This document shows, piece after piece, positions 27,297 through 35,149 of a DNA stretch of 64,000 bases. The notes below the pieces were generated by a model. That model saw nothing but the letters and a program-made list of their open reading frames with translations, ran no database searches and was not told the DNA's origin. Both the position numbers and the translations under genes were made by a program. Location: contig NZ_CP072349.1 in the NCBI RefSeq assembly GCF_018127965.1, forward strand, positions 1,120,001 to 1,184,000, in the 5' to 3' direction. The DNA is from Prevotella melaninogenica. GTDB lineage: Bacteria > Bacteroidota > Bacteroidia > Bacteroidales > Bacteroidaceae. Positions within the stretch are counted from its first letter, which is position 1. Every line of letters begins with the position of its first letter.

Positions 27297-28253
27297 TTAA
27301 AGTTTCACGCTACTGATATCCACAAGATTATTAACAATTGCATAGATTGTCAATCCTGCTGGTGAATGTATTTGCAACTTACGAGCGATATTACGTCGAT
27401 GTGTAATCACCGTGTTAGTTGAAATACACAGATGGTCAGCTATTTCCTTGTTTGTCATTCCTTGTGCAACTGCAACAATTACATCCTTTTCACGATCACT
27501 AAGAACCTCATTTGACACAGGATTCTGCGTAATCATGTTCGAAATCTTTACACTTACATCATTTTGCTTACTCTTTTGTTCTAAGCGTCTGATTACTGGA
27601 ATAAAGATTTCTTCTTCTACCAAAGCATGCTGTTCAAGCCATGCTTCACAGTTATATATGTCATATAATGTAGCAGTAAGACGGTTGTTATGATGCGCAT
27701 CGGAAGGCAGATACTTAATGATAATACTCTTCAATTCACGCAACTTCACGTCTGTTTGGCTATGATGCTTAGAATATGTCTCAACATCGTATGTATCATT
27801 TGCCTCACCCTTCAGCAGGCTATCAACATATGGAAACACATTCTTCTCCTCATATTGCATGTGATTATGGATAGAATGAGCATACTCATCATAAAGGCGG
27901 AGAATAAGACGGGCAAGATTATCCGTTTCATCCAAAGAAGCACACAATTCTTTACGTATGAAAGGTAACTTATATTCAAGGTAATAAGTATGACTTGCTC
28001 GTAAGTATTGCATAAGGGTTGGAATCGACAATCTGTCTATATCATCAAAAGCCTTATATCCGTTTATAGTAAAATTAACTACAGCAAGGAATGTATAAGT
28101 GTCTACATTCTGTTCATCACAAACCTCTCTCACGGTTTTATCACCAAAGCCCAAGCTGATACCAAAGCTCCCTAAGCTCTGTAACAGGTCGTAATTATCT
28201 CTGATAAGATAAATCATCTTATCATCGGGCTCGTACATTTTCTGATTCTTCAT
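27297..28253 (-). CDS. Hemerythrin/RIC-like sensor fused to LuxR-type HTH
   Basis: Three parts are visible. An N-terminal part (GISLGFGDKTVREVCDEQN) resembles the DUF542/ScdA domain of iron-sulfur repair (RIC/YtfE) proteins. A central helical domain carries hemerythrin-like His/Glu sets: ASHTYYLEYKL, HSIHNHMQYEEKNVFPYVD, SKHHSQTDVK and EQHALVEEEIFIPV. A C-terminal LuxR HTH follows (LSDREKDVIVAVAQGMTNKE). The di-iron site could sense oxygen, NO or peroxide and control DNA binding; this is inference. I chose MKNQKMYEPDDKM (28253). An ATG at 28283 adds ten unlikely residues. Hemerythrin-LuxR fusions exist in Bacteroidales to my knowledge. Confidence 0.82.
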   Translation of the reverse strand: MKNQKMYEPDDKMIYLIRDNYDLLQSLGSFGISLGFGDKTVREVCDEQNVDTYTFLAVVNFTINGYKAFDDIDRLSIPTLMQYLRASHTYYLEYKLPFIRKELCASLDETDNLARLILRLYDEYAHSIHNHMQYEEKNVFPYVDSLLKGEANDTYDVETYSKHHSQTDVKLRELKSIIIKYLPSDAHHNNRLTATLYDIYNCEAWLEQHALVEEEIFIPVIRRLEQKSKQNDVSVKISNMITQNPVSNEVLSDREKDVIVAVAQGMTNKEIADHLCISTNTVITHRRNIARKLQIHSPAGLTIYAIVNNLVDISSVKL

Positions 28254-28478
28254 CTTGTCACGTTGTAATGATATCGTATGCAAAATAACAAAAAAAAGTC
28301 AATAATGCAATAGTTGTTGTCAAGTATTTAGTTTTTTATCATTAATTATCATCCTAAAAAATTACACTATAAAAGAGCTACTTAATCATCTAATATTCTC
28401 CTAAACCTATAATCTTACGATGTGTTTATCTTGATAGTGGCAGGTAATTCTCACCTTTTTACGAATGTGTTTATGCCC

Positions 28479-28555
28479 CGCACATATCGTGCGATAGCTT
28501 AGCACCAATGGTGTTGTTGGTTAACACTAATGGTGTTGAGTGCTAAACACCTTAC
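28479..28555. repeat. 22-bp phased palindrome array (locus 2)
   Basis: Palindromes CGCACATATCGTGCG (28479-28493), AGCACCAATGGTGTT (28501-28515) and AACACTAATGGTGTT (28523-28537) have centres at 28486, 28508 and 28530, exactly 22 bp apart. A degraded fourth (GTGCTAAACACC) follows. The array lies between the divergent hemerythrin-LuxR and Rep genes. Confidence 0.65.
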
Positions 28556-28726
28556 CATATCTTGTAAATAAAAGAACGACTTAGTACAAAAATCCTTTCT
28601 AATAATACGCTATAAACTACAAAGGGAAAACTATTTTTGTTTATTTAGTGGTTTGTTCCAAATAAAAGCGGTATCTTTGTAACTTCTAAAGTGTTATAAA
28701 ATACATGATAAGCTAAGACAACTGAT

Positions 28727-29875
28727 ATGACAACAGATAAAACAGCCATTAGAAAGGTTACTCGTAAACGTGGAGCAAAAGCACAGAAAGCACCGTTGAA
28801 AAGTCGTACTATCTCGAATGACCTTATCCCTATAGAAGAAGAAACATGGCTTCTTCAGCCTATCGCCGTGACGATGATGCGTCATGATTATTCGCTCATT
28901 CAGGTGAGGATTCTGGTGTCTATTGTTGAGAGTTTGCAATCTATCTTACATGGTATTTTAAATAACAAACGAGGATTTCAGCTCGACTTATTCCACACTG
29001 ATGAGTTGGATGAGGACGGACGCATGCCTATAAAACTGCCATTCAAAGAATTAGGTGTCGACCCAAATCACTATCCTCAGTTGAGAAATTCACTGAAGAT
29101 GCTTGCTTCTATTCCTGTAGAAATACCTTATAAGACAGCTGAAGGAAGAAAGTACACCAAGGCAACCAACCTTTGTGACGTATATATTCCAGAGGATCGC
29201 TCTTATAACAAATATGCTATTTTGAAGCTTGATCATAGTGTTGCAGAGCGTCTTGTATCGTTAGACTTCGGTTATCATCGCTTAGGCAAACAGATTGTCT
29301 TTGCATGTAAAAACCGCTACACCCAGCGTATATATATGTTTATAGAGTCATGGGTGGACAAAGGTCGTACTGTCATTAAGACTTTGGAGTTCCGTAAGAT
29401 GCTTCGTTTGGAGAACAACTATAAAAAGTTCTCAGACTTCTGTCGTCGTGTTCTTGACCCTGCCATGCAGGAATTAAAGGAGCTTGCAGAGAAAGGTTTC
29501 TGTGATTGTCACTTTGAGTATGAGAAGAAGTATGACCATGGTCAGCGTGGTGGTGAGCCAGATGAGCTTATCTTCATCATACACCGCACTAAGGATAAGA
29601 TGAATGTACAATTGCAGGAAATGACACAGAACCAGCGTCGACAGTTCCAGCAATACCTTGTACAATACTTTGACTTCACACCAGTAAATGCGCAAGCAAT
29701 GGCTGATCGTATTACAGCCGAAACCTACCAGGAGGCTGTACAGAAGCTAATGAGCCTACGCGATCGTTTTGCAAAGACATTCGTTAAGGACAAAGCTGCC
29801 TATACTTTCAAGAGTCTTGATGAAATGCTGAAGTCGAAGGAAGTTCCCAACACCATAGTAGAGGAAGTGGAATAA
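28727..29875 (+). CDS. Plasmid-type replication initiator (Rep_3/RepB family)
   Basis: A 382-residue protein with a Lys/Arg-rich start. A Rep_3-like core then follows: LQPIAVTMMRHDYSLIQVRI near 44, KLPFKELGVDPNHYPQLRNS near 103, and a second winged-helix part FIESWVDKGRTVIKTLEFRK near 206. Such proteins bind iterons and start replication of plasmids and some secondary chromosomes. No partition gene and no clear iteron cluster is adjacent. The 22-bp palindrome array upstream is the only candidate, and it also occurs elsewhere. A -7 box TATCTTTG lies near 28672, without a good -33. It could be a domesticated plasmid gene or the initiator of a second replicon. Confidence 0.75.
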   Translation: MTTDKTAIRKVTRKRGAKAQKAPLKSRTISNDLIPIEEETWLLQPIAVTMMRHDYSLIQVRILVSIVESLQSILHGILNNKRGFQLDLFHTDELDEDGRMPIKLPFKELGVDPNHYPQLRNSLKMLASIPVEIPYKTAEGRKYTKATNLCDVYIPEDRSYNKYAILKLDHSVAERLVSLDFGYHRLGKQIVFACKNRYTQRIYMFIESWVDKGRTVIKTLEFRKMLRLENNYKKFSDFCRRVLDPAMQELKELAEKGFCDCHFEYEKKYDHGQRGGEPDELIFIIHRTKDKMNVQLQEMTQNQRRQFQQYLVQYFDFTPVNAQAMADRITAETYQEAVQKLMSLRDRFAKTFVKDKAAYTFKSLDEMLKSKEVPNTIVEEVE

Positions 29876-29989
29876 CATATAGGAACTTTCCCTTACGGAA
29901 TAGGAATTTACCTATTGGATATTTGAAACCAAACGACTACTTTTGCAATAGAGATATAACATAAGTAGTCATTCTTAAAGGTTACAGAT

Positions 29990-31042
29990 ATGAAAAAGAA
30001 TATTTTATATACATTCGCTTTAGGTTGTTTAAGCCTTTCACTTTCTTCATGTGGTGCATACCTCTCTGCAGGGGGTGGATATGGTAGTCCTGTTTCTGTA
30101 TATGACGATGGATATAATGTTGGATACAGCAGTACATACGGCAGAATTGGATATGAAGAGGCGCGACGACAGGCACTCTTCTTGTCAGACAAGATGGCTT
30201 ATGAACTTGGATTGAGCGACGCACAGTATCAAGCTGTGTATGAGATAAATCTTGACTATCTCCTTAATATGCAGGGTGAACGTTCACTCTATGGAGACTA
30301 TTGGGCACGACGTAACAGCGACTTGTTCTACGTGCTGAACGCTCGCCAATATAACTATTACATAGGTGAAGACTACTTTTACCGTCCAGTTTATTGGTAC
30401 AATAATGATTATGCTTATCGCGTTTACAATCGTTACCGCGACCGCAATTATTATTATCGTTCACGTCCAGCAGAATACTACACCTATCGTGGTGGAAGAA
30501 ACAGATACAATGACAGCTATTACGCAGGACGCTTTGGCGCTCGACGTAATCCACCTACGGTAACCAACCGCACAAGATCGAGTCAAGAGGTTTATCAGAA
30601 TGGTGGTTCATGGAATACTCCTCAGCAGAATAATGGCTATAGCAGCTTTGGTAATGCAAGAAGAGAGAATATGAACACTGCACCAAGTAGATCTTATAAC
30701 CAGCAATTTGGAGGAGCAAGACCACAGTCTGAAAGACAGACTTATCAACCTCAACAGCAGCAGTATTCTACTCCTCCACAGCCATCAGGTAGCAGGTCTT
30801 CATTTGGAAGTGCTTCTCGTTCATCAGCACCAAGTGCTCCAATGAACTCTAATCAGTCTTCATTTGGCGGTGCTTCTCGCTCATCAGTACCAAGTACTCC
30901 AATGAATTCTAATCAGTCTTCATTTGGTAATGCTTCTCGCTCATCAGCACCAAGTGTTCCAATGAATTCGAATCAGTCATCATCGGGTTCAACCCGTTCA
31001 GATGCACCAACAAATAATAGTCGATTCGGTGGACATAGATAG
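29990..31042 (+). CDS. Tyr/Ser/Asn-rich lipoprotein with tandem repeats
   Basis: The signal peptide ends in a lipobox (LSLSSCGAYL, Cys near residue 21), so this is a lipoprotein of 350 residues. Residues about 55-115 form a helical region (EEARRQALFLSDKMAYELGL) resembling Spy/CpxP-like sensor helices of Bacteroidota. Residues 120-190 are very rich in Tyr and Arg (RYRDRNYYYRSRPAEYYTY). The rest is Ser/Asn/Gln/Pro-rich and ends with three 20-residue repeats (SSFGSASRSSAPSAPMNSNQ type). I do not recognise the family; a surface or stress-related role is a guess. A promoter TTG-N20-TACTTTTG lies at 29915-29945. Confidence 0.7.
   Translation: MKKNILYTFALGCLSLSLSSCGAYLSAGGGYGSPVSVYDDGYNVGYSSTYGRIGYEEARRQALFLSDKMAYELGLSDAQYQAVYEINLDYLLNMQGERSLYGDYWARRNSDLFYVLNARQYNYYIGEDYFYRPVYWYNNDYAYRVYNRYRDRNYYYRSRPAEYYTYRGGRNRYNDSYYAGRFGARRNPPTVTNRTRSSQEVYQNGGSWNTPQQNNGYSSFGNARRENMNTAPSRSYNQQFGGARPQSERQTYQPQQQQYSTPPQPSGSRSSFGSASRSSAPSAPMNSNQSSFGGASRSSVPSTPMNSNQSSFGNASRSSAPSVPMNSNQSSSGSTRSDAPTNNSRFGGHR
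30797..30976 (+). repeat. Three tandem 60-bp coding repeats
   Basis: Units 30797-30856, 30857-30916 and 30917-30976 each encode SSFG-x-ASRSS-x-PS-x-PMNSNQ. They are nearly identical at DNA level, and a fourth partial unit follows. In-frame repeats like this change copy number easily by slippage or recombination. Confidence 0.9.
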
Positions 31043-31057
31043 TAGAAAAAATAGTAT

Positions 31058-31759
31058 ATGAGAATAACGGAAATAAACCGCTCAAGAGTAGCCTCTGTAA
31101 TGGTCAGGGGCTACTTTCATGCTTTCTTCTCGGGACTGGCTGATGCCTTGTATCCAGGGAAGAAAAGGTTAGAACCAAAGGAATACAAGCAATTATTGGT
31201 TAACAATTTTGATAACCTTTCAGGTCATTTTGTATCTGTACTCTTTCCTGTCCTTATCCGTCTGAACTACTCAGACCTTGATACTGTGGCAGAAGATATG
31301 AAGCGACGTCATTTCTCTGAGACAACTTCTGCAAAGATTTTATTGCGTTATGCCTGTGGGAGTAAGGAGTTATATGACCTTGTAACAGCCGAATATCAAA
31401 AACAGATGTTTGCTCTGCTTGACGGACATTTACAGTCTGCTGAAGACTATTTTGCTGATTGCCCTACTTTAGCACATGAAAACAACGTACCTGTTTCACT
31501 GGCTATCCGCTCTATCGTTCGTGTACAAATGCAAGCCTATGCAGCTGGAGTAACACAAGCAAAGACAGAGATTAATGGATTGCACCAGGCAACTGTATAC
31601 CGTTTGATGATTGCTGGAATGATGACACTTCTGCATGAAGAGCCTGTAAAGTTTGAAGAGGAGAATTTGGAAATGATGTTCAGAAAGGTATCATTAAACT
31701 CTGATTACTTTGAACATCTCATGAATGAAATGAACCAAGCATACGAAGACTTGGTTTAA
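31058..31759 (+). CDS. Unknown helical protein
   Basis: A 233-residue protein starting 15 nt after the Tyr/Ser-rich lipoprotein gene, probably in the same transcript. It has no signal peptide, membrane segment or catalytic motif I recognise. The sequence is strongly helical and soluble (SDLDTVAEDMKRRHFSETTS, SIRSIVRVQMQAYAAGV-like, then an acidic end NEMNQAYEDLV). Codon use looks like neighbouring core genes, so it is probably a real, long-resident gene. Function not assigned. Confidence 0.65.
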   Translation: MRITEINRSRVASVMVRGYFHAFFSGLADALYPGKKRLEPKEYKQLLVNNFDNLSGHFVSVLFPVLIRLNYSDLDTVAEDMKRRHFSETTSAKILLRYACGSKELYDLVTAEYQKQMFALLDGHLQSAEDYFADCPTLAHENNVPVSLAIRSIVRVQMQAYAAGVTQAKTEINGLHQATVYRLMIAGMMTLLHEEPVKFEEENLEMMFRKVSLNSDYFEHLMNEMNQAYEDLV

Positions 31760-31974
31760 TACATTTTTTTCGAAACAAAGACTTTAGAGAGGTAGCACTG
31801 AAATACTATATCATCTGTCACCATAAAGCAGCTATACAACCTCACTTTTAAGGCTTTTAAGGTTAGAAATTCTTTTACATTTTATTCTACAAAGCCTGTT
31901 AGAAGACGATATAAAACGGCTTTCTTTAACACACCTATAACCAACTGTAATTCAACATCTTACAATGCAGCATA

Positions 31975-32084
31975 AGAAAAGATGCTTAGTTGGCTTTCAA
32001 AAGGGCGTTAGTTAGACCTCAAAAGGGCACCTTTCACAATACAATTAGTGCTTAATTGGAATCCAATTAAGCACTAACTATTTT
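31975..32084. repeat. 22-bp phased repeat array (CAAAAGGGC/CTTAATTGG type)
   Basis: Units start at 31975, 31997, 32019, 32041 and 32063. The clearest pair is TCAAAAGGGCGTTAGTTAGA (31997) and TCAAAAGGGCACCTTTCACA (32019). The last two units together make a perfect 13-bp hairpin, AGTGCTTAATTGG / CCAATTAAGCACT (32047-32075). It lies in the 427-nt gap between the convergent unknown gene and the cyclo-ligase gene. From 31760 to 31970 nothing else is recognised. Confidence 0.6.
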
Positions 32085-32186
32085 TATCAAAAGAATATTT
32101 TTTGACATTATCTATAAAATCTAAAGATACAATATGCTATCTTTCTGTCTTATAGTAAAGTGATTTTTCCACAGATTTCTATAGTT

Positions 32187-32729
32187 TTAGTAAATACATT
32201 CATCTACCTTTATATCTGTTTCTTCAGTTGGTATGTTTGGAAGGAACTGAAAAGGGAAACAGATACCAACTTTATAGGCATTTGTTAGCAACGGAAGGAA
32301 GCGATCATAATAACCCTTTCCACGCCCAAGACGATTGCGTTCCTTATCAAAAGCCATACCTGGAATAAGCGCAAATTCTATAGAAGAGAAATCTGTAAAA
32401 GCCTCGCCTATAGGCTCAAGAATTCCATAACTACTCGTTTCAAAGGAATTTGGATTACGATAGAGTCGAAGTTCCATTTCAGTATCGCTGATGACAACAG
32501 GAAGAAGAACTGTTTTTCCTTCATTATGAAGCTGCTTGATGAGGTCATGTGTATAGACCTCATCAGGCAGTGAATTATACAGAAGAACTGTCTTAGCACT
32601 TTGAAGACGTGGATGATTGAGTACTCGCTGGATAAGTGGACGTGACTCATTTATCAATTCTTCTGTAGAAAACTGTTTCTTACGTGCCCTCACTTCTTTC
32701 CGTAAGGACTTTTTATCAAACTGTATCAT
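32187..32729 (-). CDS. 5-formyltetrahydrofolate cyclo-ligase
   Basis: The enzyme turns 5-formyl-THF into 5,10-methenyl-THF with ATP, returning a storage folate to one-carbon metabolism. The 180-residue protein has the family start (KKSLRKEVRARKKQFSTEEL), the ALIPGMAFD segment and the signature NRLGRGKGYYDRFLP near 131-145. The C-terminal part is normal. The start overlaps the ctpA stop by 4 nt, so the two are translationally coupled. Confidence 0.93.
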   Translation of the reverse strand: MIQFDKKSLRKEVRARKKQFSTEELINESRPLIQRVLNHPRLQSAKTVLLYNSLPDEVYTHDLIKQLHNEGKTVLLPVVISDTEMELRLYRNPNSFETSSYGILEPIGEAFTDFSSIEFALIPGMAFDKERNRLGRGKGYYDRFLPLLTNAYKVGICFPFQFLPNIPTEETDIKVDECIY

Positions 32730-34405
32730 CGACGTAGAGGGATTGTTTTACGTAGAGAGTCAGAATGCTTCAGGGCCTTCTGCTTTGGTTTAAGCAAAAG
32801 TAGAGAAGGCATATGGAACACTCTGATAGCCTCTTTTACAGTTGCATCGTCACGGTTCACATACTCTATCCAAGCCTGCTCATCAAGTATATTATAAATG
32901 ATGCGGCTGTTAAGATAATCCTGCAGAAGTGAGTGTGAACGCATAATCATGAGATTACGTCTGCGCAATCCATTCTTTTCTGCAAAGTTAACGAAGTCAC
33001 CTACAAGGTTCTGATGCTCCAAGTAGTTTGCCAATGGTTTCATTTCTCCAAAGCTACTGAGTTTCTTTCTATTACTGTCAGTATAATTAAAAGCATATTG
33101 AAGGATAAGTCCACTCATCACAGCTTCCTTATAATAAGAAGTTACCTTTGATGTATCCTCTGGTACAAAGATGTCTGGCGTAATACCACCGCCACCATAT
33201 ACGGTACGTCCATTTACTGTATGATAAGCTGGTCCCTCATGTTTGATACTATCCTGAGAGAAGAACTCACCATGCTGATAACGTGTGAGGATATCATTCT
33301 CATAGTCAGCATTATCACCAGGCTTGAACGGCTTTTGAATACAACGTCCTGAAGGAGTATAATAACGTGCTATTGTCAATCGAATCAAACTGCCATCATT
33401 AAACTGAATTTGCTGTTGTACCAATCCCTTACCAAAGGAACGACGACCAACAATCGTGGCACGATCGTTATCTTGCATAGCACCAGCGAAGATCTCTGCA
33501 GCAGAAGCCGAACCCTCATTGATAAGTACAACCATTGGAATATGCTGATAACTTCCCTTACCATCACTACGATAATTAACACGAGGACTTTTTCTACCTT
33601 GTGTATAAACAATCAGACGATTCTTTGGAAGGAACTCATTAGCCATCTGTACAGCAGACTCCAAGATACCACCTCCATTATCACGAAGGTCAATAACCAA
33701 GTGATCTGCACCCCGAATATTGAGAGTTTGCAAAGCTGCTAACATCTCTGCATAGGTTCTTTCACCAAAACTCTTGATACGAATATAGCCTATTGTATCA
33801 TTAAGCATATATGCAGCAGAGACACTCTTCACAGCAATATCACCACGTGTTACTGTGAACATCTTTACTCCCTTTTCACCATATCGCTTAACACCAATCT
33901 TTACCTTTGAGTCCTTTGGACCCTTAAGGCGGTGCATAGCTTCCTCGTTTGTAACATCTTTACCAACAAACGATTTACCATTGATACTAACAACCTTGTC
34001 ACCTGCTAACAAACCAGCCTTGTCTGCAGGCCCATCCTTGATAACATTCTGTATACACAATGTATCTTGACGAATATTGAATTCGATTCCTACACCTGAG
34101 AAAGAACCTTTCAAATCATCTGTAGCTAACTGCACATCCTTTGCACTAATATAGACAGAATGTGGGTCAAGTTCTGACAGAATCTCAGGGATAGCCTTAT
34201 CAACAAGTTCGTCGATATTTACAGAATCAACATACTGATCATCAATGATATGCAACAGATTACTGAGTCGACTACTACCACTATTAATGATATTTAGACG
34301 ATTACCTGAGAAATGATTGGCATAGAAAGTACCAATAAGAATACCAACGACAACACATAGTGCCATCAGTAACGGCATGAAACGATTGTTTTTACTCTGA
34401 TTCAT
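32726..34405 (-). CDS. C-terminal processing peptidase (S41 family)
   Basis: A periplasmic serine protease of the Prc/CtpA type, 559 residues. An N-terminal anchor or signal (FMPLLMALCVVVGILIGTFY) is followed by a PDZ domain (GVGIEFNIRQDTLCIQNVIK; GLLAGDKVVSINGKSF). The catalytic core has INEGSASAAEIFAGAMQD, where the Ser is the nucleophile, and GRRSFGKGLVQ, which holds the Lys. The C-terminal 130 residues are an extra helical region. It follows the dCMP deaminase gene on the same strand, a grouping seen in Bacteroidales. Confidence 0.93.
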   Translation of the reverse strand: MNQSKNNRFMPLLMALCVVVGILIGTFYANHFSGNRLNIINSGSSRLSNLLHIIDDQYVDSVNIDELVDKAIPEILSELDPHSVYISAKDVQLATDDLKGSFSGVGIEFNIRQDTLCIQNVIKDGPADKAGLLAGDKVVSINGKSFVGKDVTNEEAMHRLKGPKDSKVKIGVKRYGEKGVKMFTVTRGDIAVKSVSAAYMLNDTIGYIRIKSFGERTYAEMLAALQTLNIRGADHLVIDLRDNGGGILESAVQMANEFLPKNRLIVYTQGRKSPRVNYRSDGKGSYQHIPMVVLINEGSASAAEIFAGAMQDNDRATIVGRRSFGKGLVQQQIQFNDGSLIRLTIARYYTPSGRCIQKPFKPGDNADYENDILTRYQHGEFFSQDSIKHEGPAYHTVNGRTVYGGGGITPDIFVPEDTSKVTSYYKEAVMSGLILQYAFNYTDSNRKKLSSFGEMKPLANYLEHQNLVGDFVNFAEKNGLRRRNLMIMRSHSLLQDYLNSRIIYNILDEQAWIEYVNRDDATVKEAIRVFHMPSLLLLKPKQKALKHSDSLRKTIPLRR

Positions 34406-34563
34406 AAAAGCCTACCCCCACTCTTCCATATAAGATGAAAGCACCAAGAGGGATTCGATAAATACTTGTTATACTTTGTTTTATTAACAGTGGGGATAAA
34501 CTATATTAGGTATGAGACCTATTTAATTATACTCCAACAGCTTACTCAAATTCTTGTTCTTGT

Positions 34564-35064
34564 TTATAAAGACGCTGAAGAAGAACTACAGCCATCCTCA
34601 AGACTTTTATACTCTACTTCAACTCCAGCCCTTGTCAGTAAATCTATACCATCAGTAAGGCGATACTTCTCGGCATAAACAACTCGACGAATACCTGCCT
34701 GAATAATGAGCTTTGCACATTCAATACAAGGAGAAGCTGTTACGTAAAGCGTTGAACCTTCACTATTATTACCACTTCGGGCAAGTTTCGTAATAGCATT
34801 GGCTTCAGCATGGAGAACGTATGGCTTTGTTACGCCAGACTCATCCTCACATACATTTTCAAAACCACTCGGTGTACCGTTATAGCCATCGCTAATAATC
34901 ATCTTATCCTTCACAACCAAGGCACCTACCTGACGTCGTTTACAATAAGAGTTCTCAGCCCAAATACGTGCCATTCGAAGGTAACGATAGTCAACAGCAG
35001 CCTTACCTCTTCCCTCTACAGAAGAAGATGTTGATGAGTGTTCTGATATATGTTCGTTATTCAT
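34564..35064 (-). CDS. Deoxycytidylate deaminase
   Basis: A zinc-dependent dCMP/CMP deaminase-like enzyme (ComEB family) that feeds dUMP to thymidylate synthesis. Zinc-site motifs are HAEANAITKLARSG (HAE with the catalytic Glu) and TASPCIECAKLI (PCxxC). The preferred start is MNNEHISEHSS (35064). An ATG 36 nt upstream adds an unlikely hydrophobic start. There is a short Ser-rich stretch at both ends (SSTSSSVEGR; DGCSSSSASL), odd but harmless-looking. Confidence 0.9.
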   Translation of the reverse strand: MNNEHISEHSSTSSSVEGRGKAAVDYRYLRMARIWAENSYCKRRQVGALVVKDKMIISDGYNGTPSGFENVCEDESGVTKPYVLHAEANAITKLARSGNNSEGSTLYVTASPCIECAKLIIQAGIRRVVYAEKYRLTDGIDLLTRAGVEVEYKSLEDGCSSSSASL

Positions 35065-35149
35065 TGTCTTGATAGATTTTATAAATAAACATGGAAACAA
35101 GCAGCTAAATAGCTATTATCCTTTATCTATTATTCGATTTCCAAAGCTA

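Noticed and set aside
28479..28555. Iterons of the Rep_3 origin
   Set aside because: The same phased palindromes occur at three other loci without a rep gene, so they are not specific origin iterons; the link remains only possible.
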